Source of the DNA: Streptosporangiaceae bacterium
GTDB lineage: Bacteria > Actinomycetota > Actinomycetes > Streptosporangiales > Streptosporangiaceae
Reading direction: 5' to 3'
NCBI GenBank assembly: GCA_030039095.1
Contig: JASHQP010000211.1
Span: 1 to 11,397, forward strand
DNA length: 11,397 nt
In this document: positions 1 through 6,980 of the stretch, in pieces
Position numbering within the stretch: position 1 is the stretch's first letter
How the letters are laid out: every line of letters starts with the position of its first letter
Program-made: the position numbers and the translations under genes
Notes under the pieces: generated by a model
Seen by the model: the letters and a program-made list of their open reading frames with translations, nothing else
Database searches by the model: none
What the model was told of the DNA's origin: nothing

Positions 1-35
1 GCCGCGCGTCCGGCCCGGGGCAGGAGCCGGCTCAT
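1..35 (-). CDS. 5' end of an unidentified downstream gene (partial)
   Basis: The last bases of steB form an ATGA: an ATG at 35-33 overlaps the steB stop TGA at 34-32. The frame from this ATG stays open to the window edge and reads MSRLLPRAGRA (11 codons). A purine-rich AAGGG lies about 7 nt upstream, inside steB, and could serve as ribosome binding site. The 4-nt overlap is the arrangement also used between tlyA and nadK in this window, so a translationally coupled next gene is likely. Eleven residues are too few to name a family, and I assign no function. The alternative is chance, since an ATG at this place in GC-rich DNA is not rare. Confidence 0.5.
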   Translation of the reverse strand, partial: MSRLLPRAGRA

Positions 36-1069
36 GCGGTGCCCTTGTGCTTGACCGACGTCGACGGCGTCGGCGTGGGCGCCGGAGACGGGGTGGGCGC
101 CGGGCTGGGGACCGCGGAGGCGTAGACGCCGTACGCGGCCGGCTTCTTCCCGGCCAGCAGGTAGCTCAGGGCCTGGGCGACCATGATCTGCCCGGCCTCG
201 CTGTTCGCGTTGTCCACGCTCGACACCTTGATCCCGGTACTGCCGTTGACGAGCTCGTCGATCGCGCTGCCCGAACCGGATCCGGGAAGCGAGCCCGCGA
301 GCACGACGCCGCGGCTTTGCAGCTCGAGCTGGTCGGCCAGGGCCAGCAGCGCCTGATTCGCTGGGTCGGAGTCGCCCGACGCGGGCGGGCTCGAGGGGAT
401 GACCACCACGGCCAGGGTGGCCTCGGACAGCGCCGAGGCCGTGTAACCCTTCGAGGGATTCACCTGCAGATATCCCTGCTGGGCGAACCCGGAGAGAACT
501 GCCTCGGCCTGGCTGGCCGGAAGGTCGGTGCCGTCGCTGCTGACCAGCGCGGGCGCGATGACCTCCGCGGCGTTCTGCTGGCCGGCTATCTGAGCGCTCA
601 GGCCGGGCACCGCGGTCTGGCCGCCCGGGGTGACGGTGGGCGGGGAGACCTTCTGGGCCAGGGCGTCGAGGCTGGTCTCGGTGCTGGCGCTGGTGTCGAA
701 GAACGCGGGCTGCAGCTGGGCCTGGCCGGTCACCTTCGCCCCCGCCAGGTCGAGGGCGCTGGTGATGCCGCTGATCGTCGAGCCATCCGCACCGGGCGCG
801 GTCACCAGCACGACCTTCTGCCCGGTGAGCAGATCGGCCAGCAGCAGCGGCGCGGCTGCCTGGGCGAACTCCCCGTCGCCGGCGATCTCGTTCTGGAGGT
901 CCTTGATCTTCGTCCGCTCCGAGCTGATCTGGTGCTGCTCGTCGGTCGACTCTCGCTTCAGGACGTCGGCCACGTGCGGCTGCAGCGCGGTCGCGCCGAC
1001 GACGATGCCGATCGCCAGCGCGAGGAACACGGCGACGATCGAGACCAGGTGGTACCGAAAGTCGATCAC
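32..1069 (-). CDS. steB: SteB/MctB-family envelope protein (copper transporter family, Rv1698-like)
   Basis: Membrane-anchored envelope protein of the MctB/SteB family. M. tuberculosis Rv1698 was described as a copper-export-linked outer-envelope protein. In Corynebacterium, SteB pairs with SteA in cell separation by stimulating a peptidoglycan hydrolase. The start chosen is GTG at 1069, giving 345 aa and the family's hallmark N-terminus IDFRYHLVSIVAVFLALAIG. An in-frame TTG at 1090 would add seven unconserved residues. Residues 8-29 form one transmembrane helix, about 35-62 a charged coiled-coil-like stretch, and the rest is an extracytoplasmic alpha/beta domain. The last 30 residues include a Pro/Ser/Thr-rich tail (repeated PSPAPTP) ending in KHKGTA. 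The start overlaps the steA stop by one base (TAGTG), so translation is probably coupled. The family is certain; whether the role is copper handling or cell separation is not decided by sequence. Confidence 0.9.
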   Translation of the reverse strand: MIDFRYHLVSIVAVFLALAIGIVVGATALQPHVADVLKRESTDEQHQISSERTKIKDLQNEIAGDGEFAQAAAPLLLADLLTGQKVVLVTAPGADGSTISGITSALDLAGAKVTGQAQLQPAFFDTSASTETSLDALAQKVSPPTVTPGGQTAVPGLSAQIAGQQNAAEVIAPALVSSDGTDLPASQAEAVLSGFAQQGYLQVNPSKGYTASALSEATLAVVVIPSSPPASGDSDPANQALLALADQLELQSRGVVLAGSLPGSGSGSAIDELVNGSTGIKVSSVDNANSEAGQIMVAQALSYLLAGKKPAAYGVYASAVPSPAPTPSPAPTPTPSTSVKHKGTA

Positions 1070-2262
1070 TAGAGCAGTCCAGTCAGCCAATACCAGAAGT
1101 TCTGCAGCTGCGTGCCGAGGTCCCGGAAGAAGACCTGGCCCACGGGCAGGACAGCGAGCGCGATCAGGACGGTGATCGCGGCCGCAATCACGAGCGGGAT
1201 GATGGCCATCGCCGACACCCTGCTCTGGTAGAGCCGACTGACGCCCTTGGCGTCAACGATCTTGTCGTCCACCCGCAGCCGGGTCAGGAACGTGCTGGCC
1301 ATCCCCGCCCGTCCCTTGTCCAGGAACTCTACCAACGTGTCATGCCTGCCGACCGCGACGATCAGGCTGGCGCCCTTCTCGTCGGCGATGAGCAGGGCGA
1401 TGTCCTCGCTCGTCCCCGGCACGGCGCAGAGCGCGGGATGCAGCCCCAGCGCCTTGACCCGCGGCAGCCCCGGCGCGGTGCCGTCCGGGTACGCGTGCAC
1501 GACGACCTCGGCGCCGCAGGTCAGCGCCCGGTCGGAGATCGAGTCCATGTCGCCGATGATCAGCTCGGGCCGGTACCCGGCCTCGAGCAGGGCGTCGGCA
1601 CCGCCGTCGACGCCGATCATGACCGGCTTTCGCTCCCTGATGTAGGAGCGCAGCGTGGCGATGTCCTCACGATGGTGATAGCCGCGCACCACGACCAGCG
1701 CGTCCCGGCCGTCCAGCTTGGTGCGCAGGTCCGGGACCCGGACCCCGTCGACAAGCAGCGGGTACTCGTTCTTGATGTACTCCAGCGTGTTCTTGGCGAA
1801 CGCCTCGATCTCCGCGGACACGTGCGCCTTGGCTTCGGCCATCGCCGACTGCACCGATTCGGCGTCCTGCAGCCGGCCCTTGGCCACGACCGTGTCGCCC
1901 GAGTACAGCGTGTCACCGTCCAGCCGGACGCTCTGGCCCTCCTGCACCCGGTCGAACACCTCGGGGCCGCAGTCGTCGATCAGCGGGATCCCGGCCTCGA
2001 GCAGGTGCTCCGGCCCCCGGTTCGGATACCGGCCGGTGATGCTGCGCGATGCGTTCACGACCGCGGCGACTTGCCGGCCGATCAGCGCGTCGGCGCCGGT
2101 GAGATCCAGGTCCGCGTGATCAATGACGGCGATGTCACCGGGGCACAGCCGGTTGACGAGACTCTTGGTCTTCCGGTCCAACCGCGCGACCGCAGTTACA
2201 CCGGGTAGCTCATCAGCTGCTTTCCGGCGATTCCTGCGGATTTTGCGAGGCTGAGCCTTCAT
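1069..2262 (-). CDS. steA: SteA, putative cytokinetic ring protein (Rv1697-like)
   Basis: Member of the SteA family (COG4825; Rv1697 in M. tuberculosis), known in Corynebacterium as a septum-located partner of SteB in daughter-cell separation. It has 397 residues from ATG 2262. The region after the basic start (KIRRNRRK) matches the family opening around ADELPGV..ARLDRKTK. Residues 213-295 resemble thiamine pyrophosphokinase: IGVDGGADALLEAG (216-229), IGDMDSISD (236-244) and GTSEDIALLIA (283-293). The family nevertheless acts as a scaffold and no kinase activity should be assumed. A hydrophobic helix at about 351-373 anchors the C-terminus, followed by a short aromatic tail. An upstream in-frame TTG at 2325 would add 21 unconserved residues and overlap an inverted repeat, so I prefer ATG 2262 although no good Shine-Dalgarno precedes it. 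The gene is followed with 1-nt overlap by steB, its known functional partner. Confidence 0.9.
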   Translation of the reverse strand: MKAQPRKIRRNRRKAADELPGVTAVARLDRKTKSLVNRLCPGDIAVIDHADLDLTGADALIGRQVAAVVNASRSITGRYPNRGPEHLLEAGIPLIDDCGPEVFDRVQEGQSVRLDGDTLYSGDTVVAKGRLQDAESVQSAMAEAKAHVSAEIEAFAKNTLEYIKNEYPLLVDGVRVPDLRTKLDGRDALVVVRGYHHREDIATLRSYIRERKPVMIGVDGGADALLEAGYRPELIIGDMDSISDRALTCGAEVVVHAYPDGTAPGLPRVKALGLHPALCAVPGTSEDIALLIADEKGASLIVAVGRHDTLVEFLDKGRAGMASTFLTRLRVDDKIVDAKGVSRLYQSRVSAMAIIPLVIAAAITVLIALAVLPVGQVFFRDLGTQLQNFWYWLTGLL

Positions 2263-2364
2263 CGCACAGTAAGTTTGCCAGATTCTGCGGATGCCGGAGA
2301 ACACAGGTGCGGTCACGGACCGCAATCGTCAGCAACTTCACAGCCTGACCCCAGTTTCGGCAGC
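2263..2364 (-). promoter_or_regulatory. 102-nt recN-steA gap; possible internal promoter or leader
   Basis: This is the only sizeable gap in an otherwise overlapping minus-strand unit, so it is the natural place for a separate steA-steB promoter. On the minus strand a TANNNT element (TACTGT, 2271-2266) lies 3 nt before the steA ATG, and no convincing -35 can be seen at the usual distance. No clear Shine-Dalgarno precedes the ATG either, which would fit a leaderless or near-leaderless start. The gap also carries the small inverted repeat listed separately. Promoter activity is inference only. Confidence 0.3.
2309..2323. repeat. Inverted repeat GCGGTC-ACG-GACCGC upstream of steA
   Basis: Perfect 6-bp arms around a 3-nt loop in the recN-steA gap, 47 nt before the steA ATG. 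There is no T-tract on either side, so it is not a classical intrinsic terminator for recN. It could be a small hairpin, an operator half-site pair or chance, since a 6-bp arm is expected now and then in DNA this GC-rich. Confidence 0.4.
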
Positions 2365-4197
2365 TTAGGCGGTGCCGGCGGCTGGGGCGGCCCGTTCCGC
2401 CGCCGCGGCGGCGAGCAGTTCCTCGGCATGGGCCCGGCCGTACTCGGAGTCCTCGAGCCCAGCCAGCATCCGGGACAGCTCCTTGACCCGTCCCGGCTGG
2501 TCGAGCCGGGTGACCCCGCTCCTCGTCACCGAGCCATCGCCGGCCTTCTCCACCACGAGGTGCGTGTCCGCGAAGGCTGCGACCTGCGGAAGGTGCGTCA
2601 CGACGATCACCTGCGCGAGCCGTGCCAGCCGGGCCAGCCTGCGCCCGATCTCCACCGCGGCCTTGCCGCCGACGCCGGCGTCCACCTCGTCGAACACGAA
2701 CGTCGGCACCGGATCCGCCCCGGCGAACACGACCTCGATGGCCAGCATGACCCGGGACAGCTCGCCGCCGGAGGCTCCCTTGTGCAGCGGGAGCGCGGGA
2801 GCGCCCGGATGCGCCGCCAGCCTGATCTCGGTCTCGTCGGCGCCGTGCGGGCCGGGCTCGCCGAGCGGCGTCACCGCCACCGTAAGCCGCGCGTGCGGCA
2901 TCGCCAGCGCGGTGAGCTCGGCGCTGACGTCGTCCGCGAACGTGTCCGCCGCCTCTTTCCGCGCGGCGGACAGGTCACCGGCCAGCTGCCCGACTTCCGC
3001 CGCCAGCGACGCTTCCTCATCCGCGAGGCCGGCGATCCGGTCGTCGGCGCCCTCCAGCTCGGCCAGCCGGGCACCTGCCTGCTTGGCCCACGCAAGCACG
3101 GACGCCAGACCGCCGGCGGGCGGCCCGTCCGGCGGGGAGCTACCCGTTCCGGCAGGGTCGCCAGATTCGGCTGCGCCCGCTGCATCGCCAGCGCTAGCCG
3201 GTGCCGGCGGTTCCGCGCCGTACAGCCGGATCAGGCGGCCGAGCGTCGCCCGCCGCTCCTGCACGGCGGCGAGCCGCACCGGATCCGCCTCCACCGACTG
3301 CGCGTAGGACGCGAGGTCGGCCGCGACGTCGGAGACCAGGTAGGCCGCCTCGGAGACCCGTGCCCCCAGGGCCGCGATCGCGGTGTCGTGCTGGGCGGCG
3401 GCCTCCAGCGCCTGGCGCGCCGCGCCGAGCAGGGTGACCGCGTCGGCCGCGTCGTACTGACCGCTCGACGGGTCGCCGAGCAGAACCTCGTGCGCGGTCG
3501 TGGCCGCGGAGTGCAGCGCGTCCGCGTGAGAGAGCCGCTGCTCCTCGGCGAGCAGGTCGACGTCCTCCCCCTCGGCGGGCTCCGCCTGCTCGATCTCGGC
3601 CAGCCCGCGGCGCAGGTCGTCGGCCTCCTGCTCCCGCTCCCGCGCCTGCGACGTCAGCTGGTCGAGTTCCGCGCGCACATCCCGGTGGCGCTGGTACACC
3701 CGCTGGTAGCGGGCCAGCAGCGCCGCCAGGTCTGCCCCGGCGAACCGGTCGAGCGCCTCGCGCTGCCGGCCGGGCTTGAGCAGCTGCTGCTGGTCGGCCT
3801 GGCCGTGCACCGTGACCAGGTCATCGGCCAGGCTGATGAGCAGGGACACCGGGACCGACCGGCCGCCCGCGTAGGCGCGGGAACGCCCCTCGGCCGACAC
3901 CGAGCGGCTCAGGATCAGCGCCGCGCCGTCGTCATCGAGGTCGCCGCCCGCCTCGTTCACCTGCCGGGCGACCGGGCCGTCCGCGGCGACGCTGAGCCTG
4001 CCCTCGACGCTCGCCCGCTCCGCCGCGGGCCGGACCCGGGATGGGTCGGCCCGGCCGCCGAACAGCAGGCCAAGCCCGGAGACGACCATGGTCTTGCCCG
4101 CGCCGGTCTCGCCGGTCACCACGTTGAAGCCCGGGGACAGGTCGAGCACGGCGTCGTCGATCACCCCGAGCCCGGTGATCCGGACTTCCTCAAGCAT
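2365..4197 (-). CDS. recN: DNA repair protein RecN (SMC-like ATPase)
   Basis: RecN, a cytoplasmic SMC-related ATPase used in recombinational repair of double-strand breaks. The 610 residues form a split ABC-type head. Walker A GETGAGKT is at 29-36, the HGQADQQQLL element at 131-140, coiled-coil arms cover roughly 160-410, the signature GASGGELSR is at 474-482, Walker B is in PTFVFDEVDAG (498-508, Glu504) and the H-loop is VTHLPQVA (533-540). All catalytic motifs are present. At about 329-363, in the arm region, lies a Pro/Ala/Gly/Ser-rich low-complexity stretch that I do not expect in most family members; it probably explains the slightly long size (M. tuberculosis RecN is nearer 590). ATG 4197 overlaps the end of nadK by 8 nt, and a GAGGAG sits 10 nt upstream. 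RecN genes are often damage-inducible, but no SOS box can be seen because the start lies inside nadK. Confidence 0.97.
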   Translation of the reverse strand: MLEEVRITGLGVIDDAVLDLSPGFNVVTGETGAGKTMVVSGLGLLFGGRADPSRVRPAAERASVEGRLSVAADGPVARQVNEAGGDLDDDGAALILSRSVSAEGRSRAYAGGRSVPVSLLISLADDLVTVHGQADQQQLLKPGRQREALDRFAGADLAALLARYQRVYQRHRDVRAELDQLTSQAREREQEADDLRRGLAEIEQAEPAEGEDVDLLAEEQRLSHADALHSAATTAHEVLLGDPSSGQYDAADAVTLLGAARQALEAAAQHDTAIAALGARVSEAAYLVSDVAADLASYAQSVEADPVRLAAVQERRATLGRLIRLYGAEPPAPASAGDAAGAAESGDPAGTGSSPPDGPPAGGLASVLAWAKQAGARLAELEGADDRIAGLADEEASLAAEVGQLAGDLSAARKEAADTFADDVSAELTALAMPHARLTVAVTPLGEPGPHGADETEIRLAAHPGAPALPLHKGASGGELSRVMLAIEVVFAGADPVPTFVFDEVDAGVGGKAAVEIGRRLARLARLAQVIVVTHLPQVAAFADTHLVVEKAGDGSVTRSGVTRLDQPGRVKELSRMLAGLEDSEYGRAHAEELLAAAAAERAAPAAGTA

Positions 4198-5212
4198 CGC
4201 CGCCCGGCTCCTCGTCTCGCTGGCGCGCCGCCGTTTCGTCGGCGCTGCCGTCGCGCTCTGGCGACCGTGGGTCGCCCCGGCCCCGCCAGCCCGCGACCGG
4301 GAGGCCGAACTTGACCACCAGCCGGTCCGTGAACGGCGCCCCCACCTCGGCTCCGTCGGTGTCCACGCCGATACCGCTGAGCCTTGCCAGCAGCACCGGC
4401 TCGGTGCCGCGCCGCGCCTCCACGCGGGCTCCGGGGTTCAGGTCAACCCTACGACGTCCATCGCACCACAGAACGGCACGGAACGTTTCACCTTGTCGCG
4501 TGGCGGGTCCTATGACCTCTGTTGCCAGCACGGAGCGCGGCGAGACCACCATGGGGCGTGCGAACAGCGCGTGCGCACTGATCGGCACCATCAGCATCGC
4601 CTCAACCTCCGGCCACACCACCGGCCCGCCGGCGGAGAACGCGTACGCGGTCGAGCCGGTCGGGGTCGCGAACACCACCCCGTCGCACCCCCACCGCGAC
4701 AGCGGCCGCCCGTCCACCTCGACCACCATGTCGAGCACGCGCTCCCTGGCGACCTTCTCGACGCTCGCCTCGTTCAGCGCCCAGGTCGTGGCCGTCACGT
4801 TGCCGTTCGCCCGCACGGTCACGTCGATCGTCATCCGGCGCTCGATCGTGTACTTGCCCTCGACCACCCGGTCGACCGCCTCGGGCAGGTTCTCCGGCTC
4901 GGCCTCGGCGAGGAACCCGACGTGGCCGAGGTTGACCCCGAGCAGCGGCACCCCGGCCGGGCGGGCCAGCTCGGCCGCGCGCAGCAGAGTGCCATCGCCG
5001 CCGATCACCAGCACCATCTCCGCGTCGCTGGCGGCTTGCTCCGAGACCGGCACCACTTCGGCGGGCCCGGGCCCCAGGTCCGCTGCCTCTGGTTCCAGGA
5101 CCCGGACGGCCACGCCCGCCGCGGACAGCCGGTGCATCACCAGGCGGGCGACGCGCACCCCGGCCGGCCGCCCGGTGTGCGCGACCACGAGCATGGTCCG
5201 CTCCGCCTTCAT
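4190..5212 (-). CDS. nadK: NAD kinase (ATP/polyphosphate-dependent)
   Basis: NAD kinase phosphorylates NAD to NADP, the committed step of NADP supply, in the cytoplasm. The 340 residues start at ATG 5212, which overlaps the tlyA stop as ATGA. A strong GGAAGGA lies 5 nt upstream, which decides the start over the much longer open frame to 5647. Motifs: GGDGT at 71-75 (Asp73 catalytic), LNEAS around 146-150, and the conserved CDGVVFATPTGSTAYAFSAG (176-195). After residue about 309 comes a charged, probably disordered tail of about 30 residues (rich in Arg, Asp, Glu, Gly), and its coding sequence runs 8 nt into recN. Neighbouring tlyA and recN is the standard actinobacterial order. Family assignment is secure. 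Confidence 0.97.
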   Translation of the reverse strand: MKAERTMLVVAHTGRPAGVRVARLVMHRLSAAGVAVRVLEPEAADLGPGPAEVVPVSEQAASDAEMVLVIGGDGTLLRAAELARPAGVPLLGVNLGHVGFLAEAEPENLPEAVDRVVEGKYTIERRMTIDVTVRANGNVTATTWALNEASVEKVARERVLDMVVEVDGRPLSRWGCDGVVFATPTGSTAYAFSAGGPVVWPEVEAMLMVPISAHALFARPMVVSPRSVLATEVIGPATRQGETFRAVLWCDGRRRVDLNPGARVEARRGTEPVLLARLSGIGVDTDGAEVGAPFTDRLVVKFGLPVAGWRGRGDPRSPERDGSADETAARQRDEEPGGDA

Positions 5213-6009
5213 CGAGGTCCTTCCGTGATCGCCTGCTGCAGCGCGGCCTCGTCCAGCGGCGGCGCCCCGCGACGCAGCCAGAGGAAATACTCCACGTTCC
5301 CGGATGGCCCGGGAAGCGGGCTGGCCGTGATTCCCCGCACGCCGAGACCGAGGCCGGACGCCGCGGCCGCCACGGACCTGACGGCGTCGGCCCGCTTGGC
5401 CGGATCCCTGACCACGCCGCCCGCGCCCACGTTGCCCTTGCCCACCTCGAACTGTGGCTTCACGAGCAGTACGAAATCGGCATCCGGTGCAGCGCAGGCG
5501 GCCAGCGCGGGAAGCGCCAGCGACAGCGAAATGAACGACAGGTCCGCCGTGACCAGGCCGGGCGCGGGCGCCACCTGCTCCGCGGTGAGCTGGCGCACGT
5601 TCACCCGGTCGAGCACGGTCACCCGGGGGTCGGTGCGCAGGGCCCACGCGAGCTGGCCGTAGCCGACGTCGACCGCGACCACCGCGGACGCCCCGGCCCG
5701 GAGCAGCACGTCGGTGAAGCCGCCGGTCGACGCGCCCGCATCGAGGCAGCGCCGCCCGGCGACGGCCAGGCCGACGAAGGCCGCGAGCGCGCCTTCCAGC
5801 TTGCGGCCACCCCGGGAGGCGTACTCCGGGTGCGTGCTGGCCTGCGCGACCGTGATCGCGGCGTCCTGCCCCACCTGGGTGGCCGCCTTGGCGGCGGTCT
5901 GGCCGCCGACGGCGACGCGGCCGGCCGCGATCAGGTCGGCGGCCTGCTCCCGTGACCGGGCTAGCCCCCTGCGCACAAGCTCGGTGTCCAGCCGCATCCT
6001 CCTCACCAT
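5209..6009 (-). CDS. tlyA: TlyA, 16S/23S rRNA 2'-O-methyltransferase
   Basis: TlyA-type S-adenosylmethionine-dependent methyltransferase. In mycobacteria it methylates the ribose of C1409 of 16S and C1920 of 23S rRNA, and its loss gives capreomycin resistance. The 266 residues contain an N-terminal S4 RNA-binding domain (about 6-60, LDTELVRRGLARSREQA) and an FtsJ/RrmJ-like methyltransferase fold. SRGGRKL is at 65-71, the SAM motif GASTGGFT at 92-99, ADLSFISL at 155-162, KPQFE at 184-188 and GNVEYF at 237-242. The putative catalytic tetrad Lys70-Asp156-Lys184-Glu240 is complete. ATG 6009 is chosen because MVRRMRLD fits the family start. A second ATG at 5997 directly abuts an AGGAGG with no spacing and would trim four residues. 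The gene begins 16 nt after the acidic small protein and ends in a 4-nt overlap with nadK. Confidence 0.97.
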   Translation of the reverse strand: MVRRMRLDTELVRRGLARSREQAADLIAAGRVAVGGQTAAKAATQVGQDAAITVAQASTHPEYASRGGRKLEGALAAFVGLAVAGRRCLDAGASTGGFTDVLLRAGASAVVAVDVGYGQLAWALRTDPRVTVLDRVNVRQLTAEQVAPAPGLVTADLSFISLSLALPALAACAAPDADFVLLVKPQFEVGKGNVGAGGVVRDPAKRADAVRSVAAAASGLGLGVRGITASPLPGPSGNVEYFLWLRRGAPPLDEAALQQAITEGPR

Positions 6010-6025
6010 GGACTTGCCGGGCTGG

Positions 6026-6442
6026 TCAGCGGCCCGCCGGGCGCTCTGCGCCCGCCGTGGCGGGCTGGTCCCCGGAGTTCTGCTCGCGCGTGTCCAGCTC
6101 GCCCAGCACGTCCCTGAGCCGCCGGTGCACGTCCTCGAAGACCGCGCGATGCTCGGTCACCGGGCGGGCCGCGAGCTCGTCCAGCCGGGCCAGCGCGGCG
6201 TCAACCCTCGGCTCGCCGGTTGCGGGGCGCTCCTCCTCGGGCCACGCGGCCTCCGGCACGCCGACCAGGTCCTCCCACGCTTCGGCCGTGTCGTCCGGCG
6301 TGTCGTCCGGCGCGTCGGCCGGGTCGTCCCGCATGTCGGCCGCAACACCGTCCGCATCCTGCTCCGGGCCGGGCCGGTCTTCCGGCGTAAACCCGGACAT
6401 CTCGTCCGAGCGCAGTTCGGGCCGCTCGGCCTGTTCCTCCAT
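6026..6442 (-). CDS. Small acidic protein of the tlyA cluster, function unknown
   Basis: 138-residue, strongly acidic protein just upstream of tlyA. Actinobacteria often carry a short uncharacterised gene here (Rv1693 holds the position in M. tuberculosis). The first half is low-complexity Asp/Glu/Pro-rich and probably disordered. The C-terminal part, about 90-122 (RVDAALARLDELAARPVTEH..VFEDVHRRLRDVLGELD), looks like a two-helix segment and is the part I recognise from related tlyA-linked proteins. ATG 6442 is chosen because AAGGGGG lies 8 nt upstream. A GTG at 6481 would add 13 Gly-rich residues without a ribosome binding site. It is probably the first gene of the operon that continues into tlyA. 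A role in the cell cannot be stated; there is no catalytic motif, signal peptide or membrane segment. Confidence 0.8.
   Translation of the reverse strand: MEEQAERPELRSDEMSGFTPEDRPGPEQDADGVAADMRDDPADAPDDTPDDTAEAWEDLVGVPEAAWPEEERPATGEPRVDAALARLDELAARPVTEHRAVFEDVHRRLRDVLGELDTREQNSGDQPATAGAERPAGR
6288..6311. repeat. 12-nt tandem repeat (2 copies) in the acidic gene
   Basis: GTGTCGTCCGGC occurs twice back to back (6288-6299, 6300-6311), followed by a degenerate third unit. On the coding minus strand it gives the DDTPDDTA run of the acidic segment. It preserves the reading frame and is probably replication slippage in a disordered region, so its copy number may vary between strains. Confidence 0.7.
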
Positions 6443-6450
6443 CGGCCATT

Positions 6451-6457
6451 CCCCCTT
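6451..6457 (-). promoter_or_regulatory. Shine-Dalgarno AAGGGGG deciding the start at 6442
   Basis: Minus-strand AAGGGGG ends 8 nt before ATG 6442 and supports this start over the upstream GTG at 6481, inside whose frame it would otherwise lie. It is the clearest ribosome binding site near the head of the tlyA unit. Confidence 0.55.
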
Positions 6458-6565
6458 TCCCCCGCCAATTCCGCTTGCCACGGCACTGCTGCGCCCTGCC
6501 TGGAACGCTACCGCCCCCGGGCACCGGGATGGCGCACCTCATAGACCAACCCGGCACCGAGTCGG

Positions 6566-6593
6566 CCCCGGGCGACCACCCGGGGAACCCGGG
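6566..6593. repeat. CCCGGG repeat cluster/hairpin ahead of the SCP2 gene
   Basis: The 181-nt region between the divergent acidic and SCP2 genes contains four CCCGGG copies, at 6516, 6567, 6579 and 6588. CCCCGGG (6566-6572) and CCCGGGG (6579-6585) form a 7-bp stem with a 6-nt loop. CCCGGG-GAA-CCCGGG (6579-6593) can form a competing hairpin. This lies 30 nt before the SCP2 ATG and could sit in its leader or overlap operator sites. I see no convincing -10/-35 pair on either strand of the gap, and no T-tract. Confidence 0.45.
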
Positions 6594-6623
6594 ACGGAGA
6601 ATGACCTTGAAAGCGAGGGCAGG

Positions 6624-6968
6624 ATGGCGACAGCGGAAGAATGCCGTAAAGCACTGGAAGGCCTTGTAGCGCGTATTTCAGACATGAGTTCCGAGGACCG
6701 CGCCGCCTTCCTGACGGACAGGACGCTCAGCTGCGAGATCCCCGACCTCGGGGTGACGTTCGTAACGAGGCTCGGCCCGGACGGCGCTGAGCCGGTCCGG
6801 GAGGCAGGCCCCGGCGAGGGCGCCGCCCAGGTCCGTTTCGTCGCGGACAGCGACGTGGTCGTGTCCATCGCCGGGGATCCCGCCAGTTTCGCGCGGGCCT
6901 GGCTGACCGGCCGCCTGAAGGTCCATGCGAACGTCTTCGACCTGCTCAAGCTCAGAAAGCTGCTGTAG
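6624..6968 (+). CDS. SCP2 sterol-binding domain protein
   Basis: 114-residue single-domain protein of the SCP2 sterol-carrier type, a small hydrophobic-pocket fold that binds lipids or acyl groups. In bacteria the ligand is usually unknown. The start is ATG 6624, preceded by GAGGGCAGG; an upstream extension of the open frame is not supported. Family features are the C-terminal block DPASFARAWLTGRLKVHANV (85-104) followed by FDLLKLRKLL, and strand segments around 44-83 (TFVTRLGP.., AQVRFVADSDVVVSIAG). No signal peptide or membrane segment is seen. Comparable SCP2 genes occur near tlyA in other actinomycetes. Here the gene is divergent from the tlyA unit, so it cannot share that transcript. It ends only 12 nt from the convergent AbiEi-like gene, with no room for a terminator. 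Confidence 0.85.
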   Translation: MATAEECRKALEGLVARISDMSSEDRAAFLTDRTLSCEIPDLGVTFVTRLGPDGAEPVREAGPGEGAAQVRFVADSDVVVSIAGDPASFARAWLTGRLKVHANVFDLLKLRKLL

Positions 6969-6980
6969 CGGCATCGCGGC

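Noticed and set aside
47..1072. Long plus-strand open frame opposite steB
   Set aside because: Arg-rich shadow of steB with no recognisable protein family.
1069..1090. TTG start at 1090 for steB
   Set aside because: The family begins with (M/V)IDFRYHL. GTG 1069 gives exactly this and a coupled TAGTG junction with steA.
2275..4314. Long plus-strand open frame (679 codons) opposite recN
   Set aside because: It is antisense to a complete recN with all catalytic motifs. Its translation is Arg/Gly/Pro-rich without any domain, as expected for the complementary frame of GC-rich coding DNA.
4190..5647. Longer NAD kinase reading frame starting at 5647
   Set aside because: The added 145 residues are an Arg/Gly-rich shadow of tlyA. 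The ATGA overlap and GGAAGGA fix the start at 5212.
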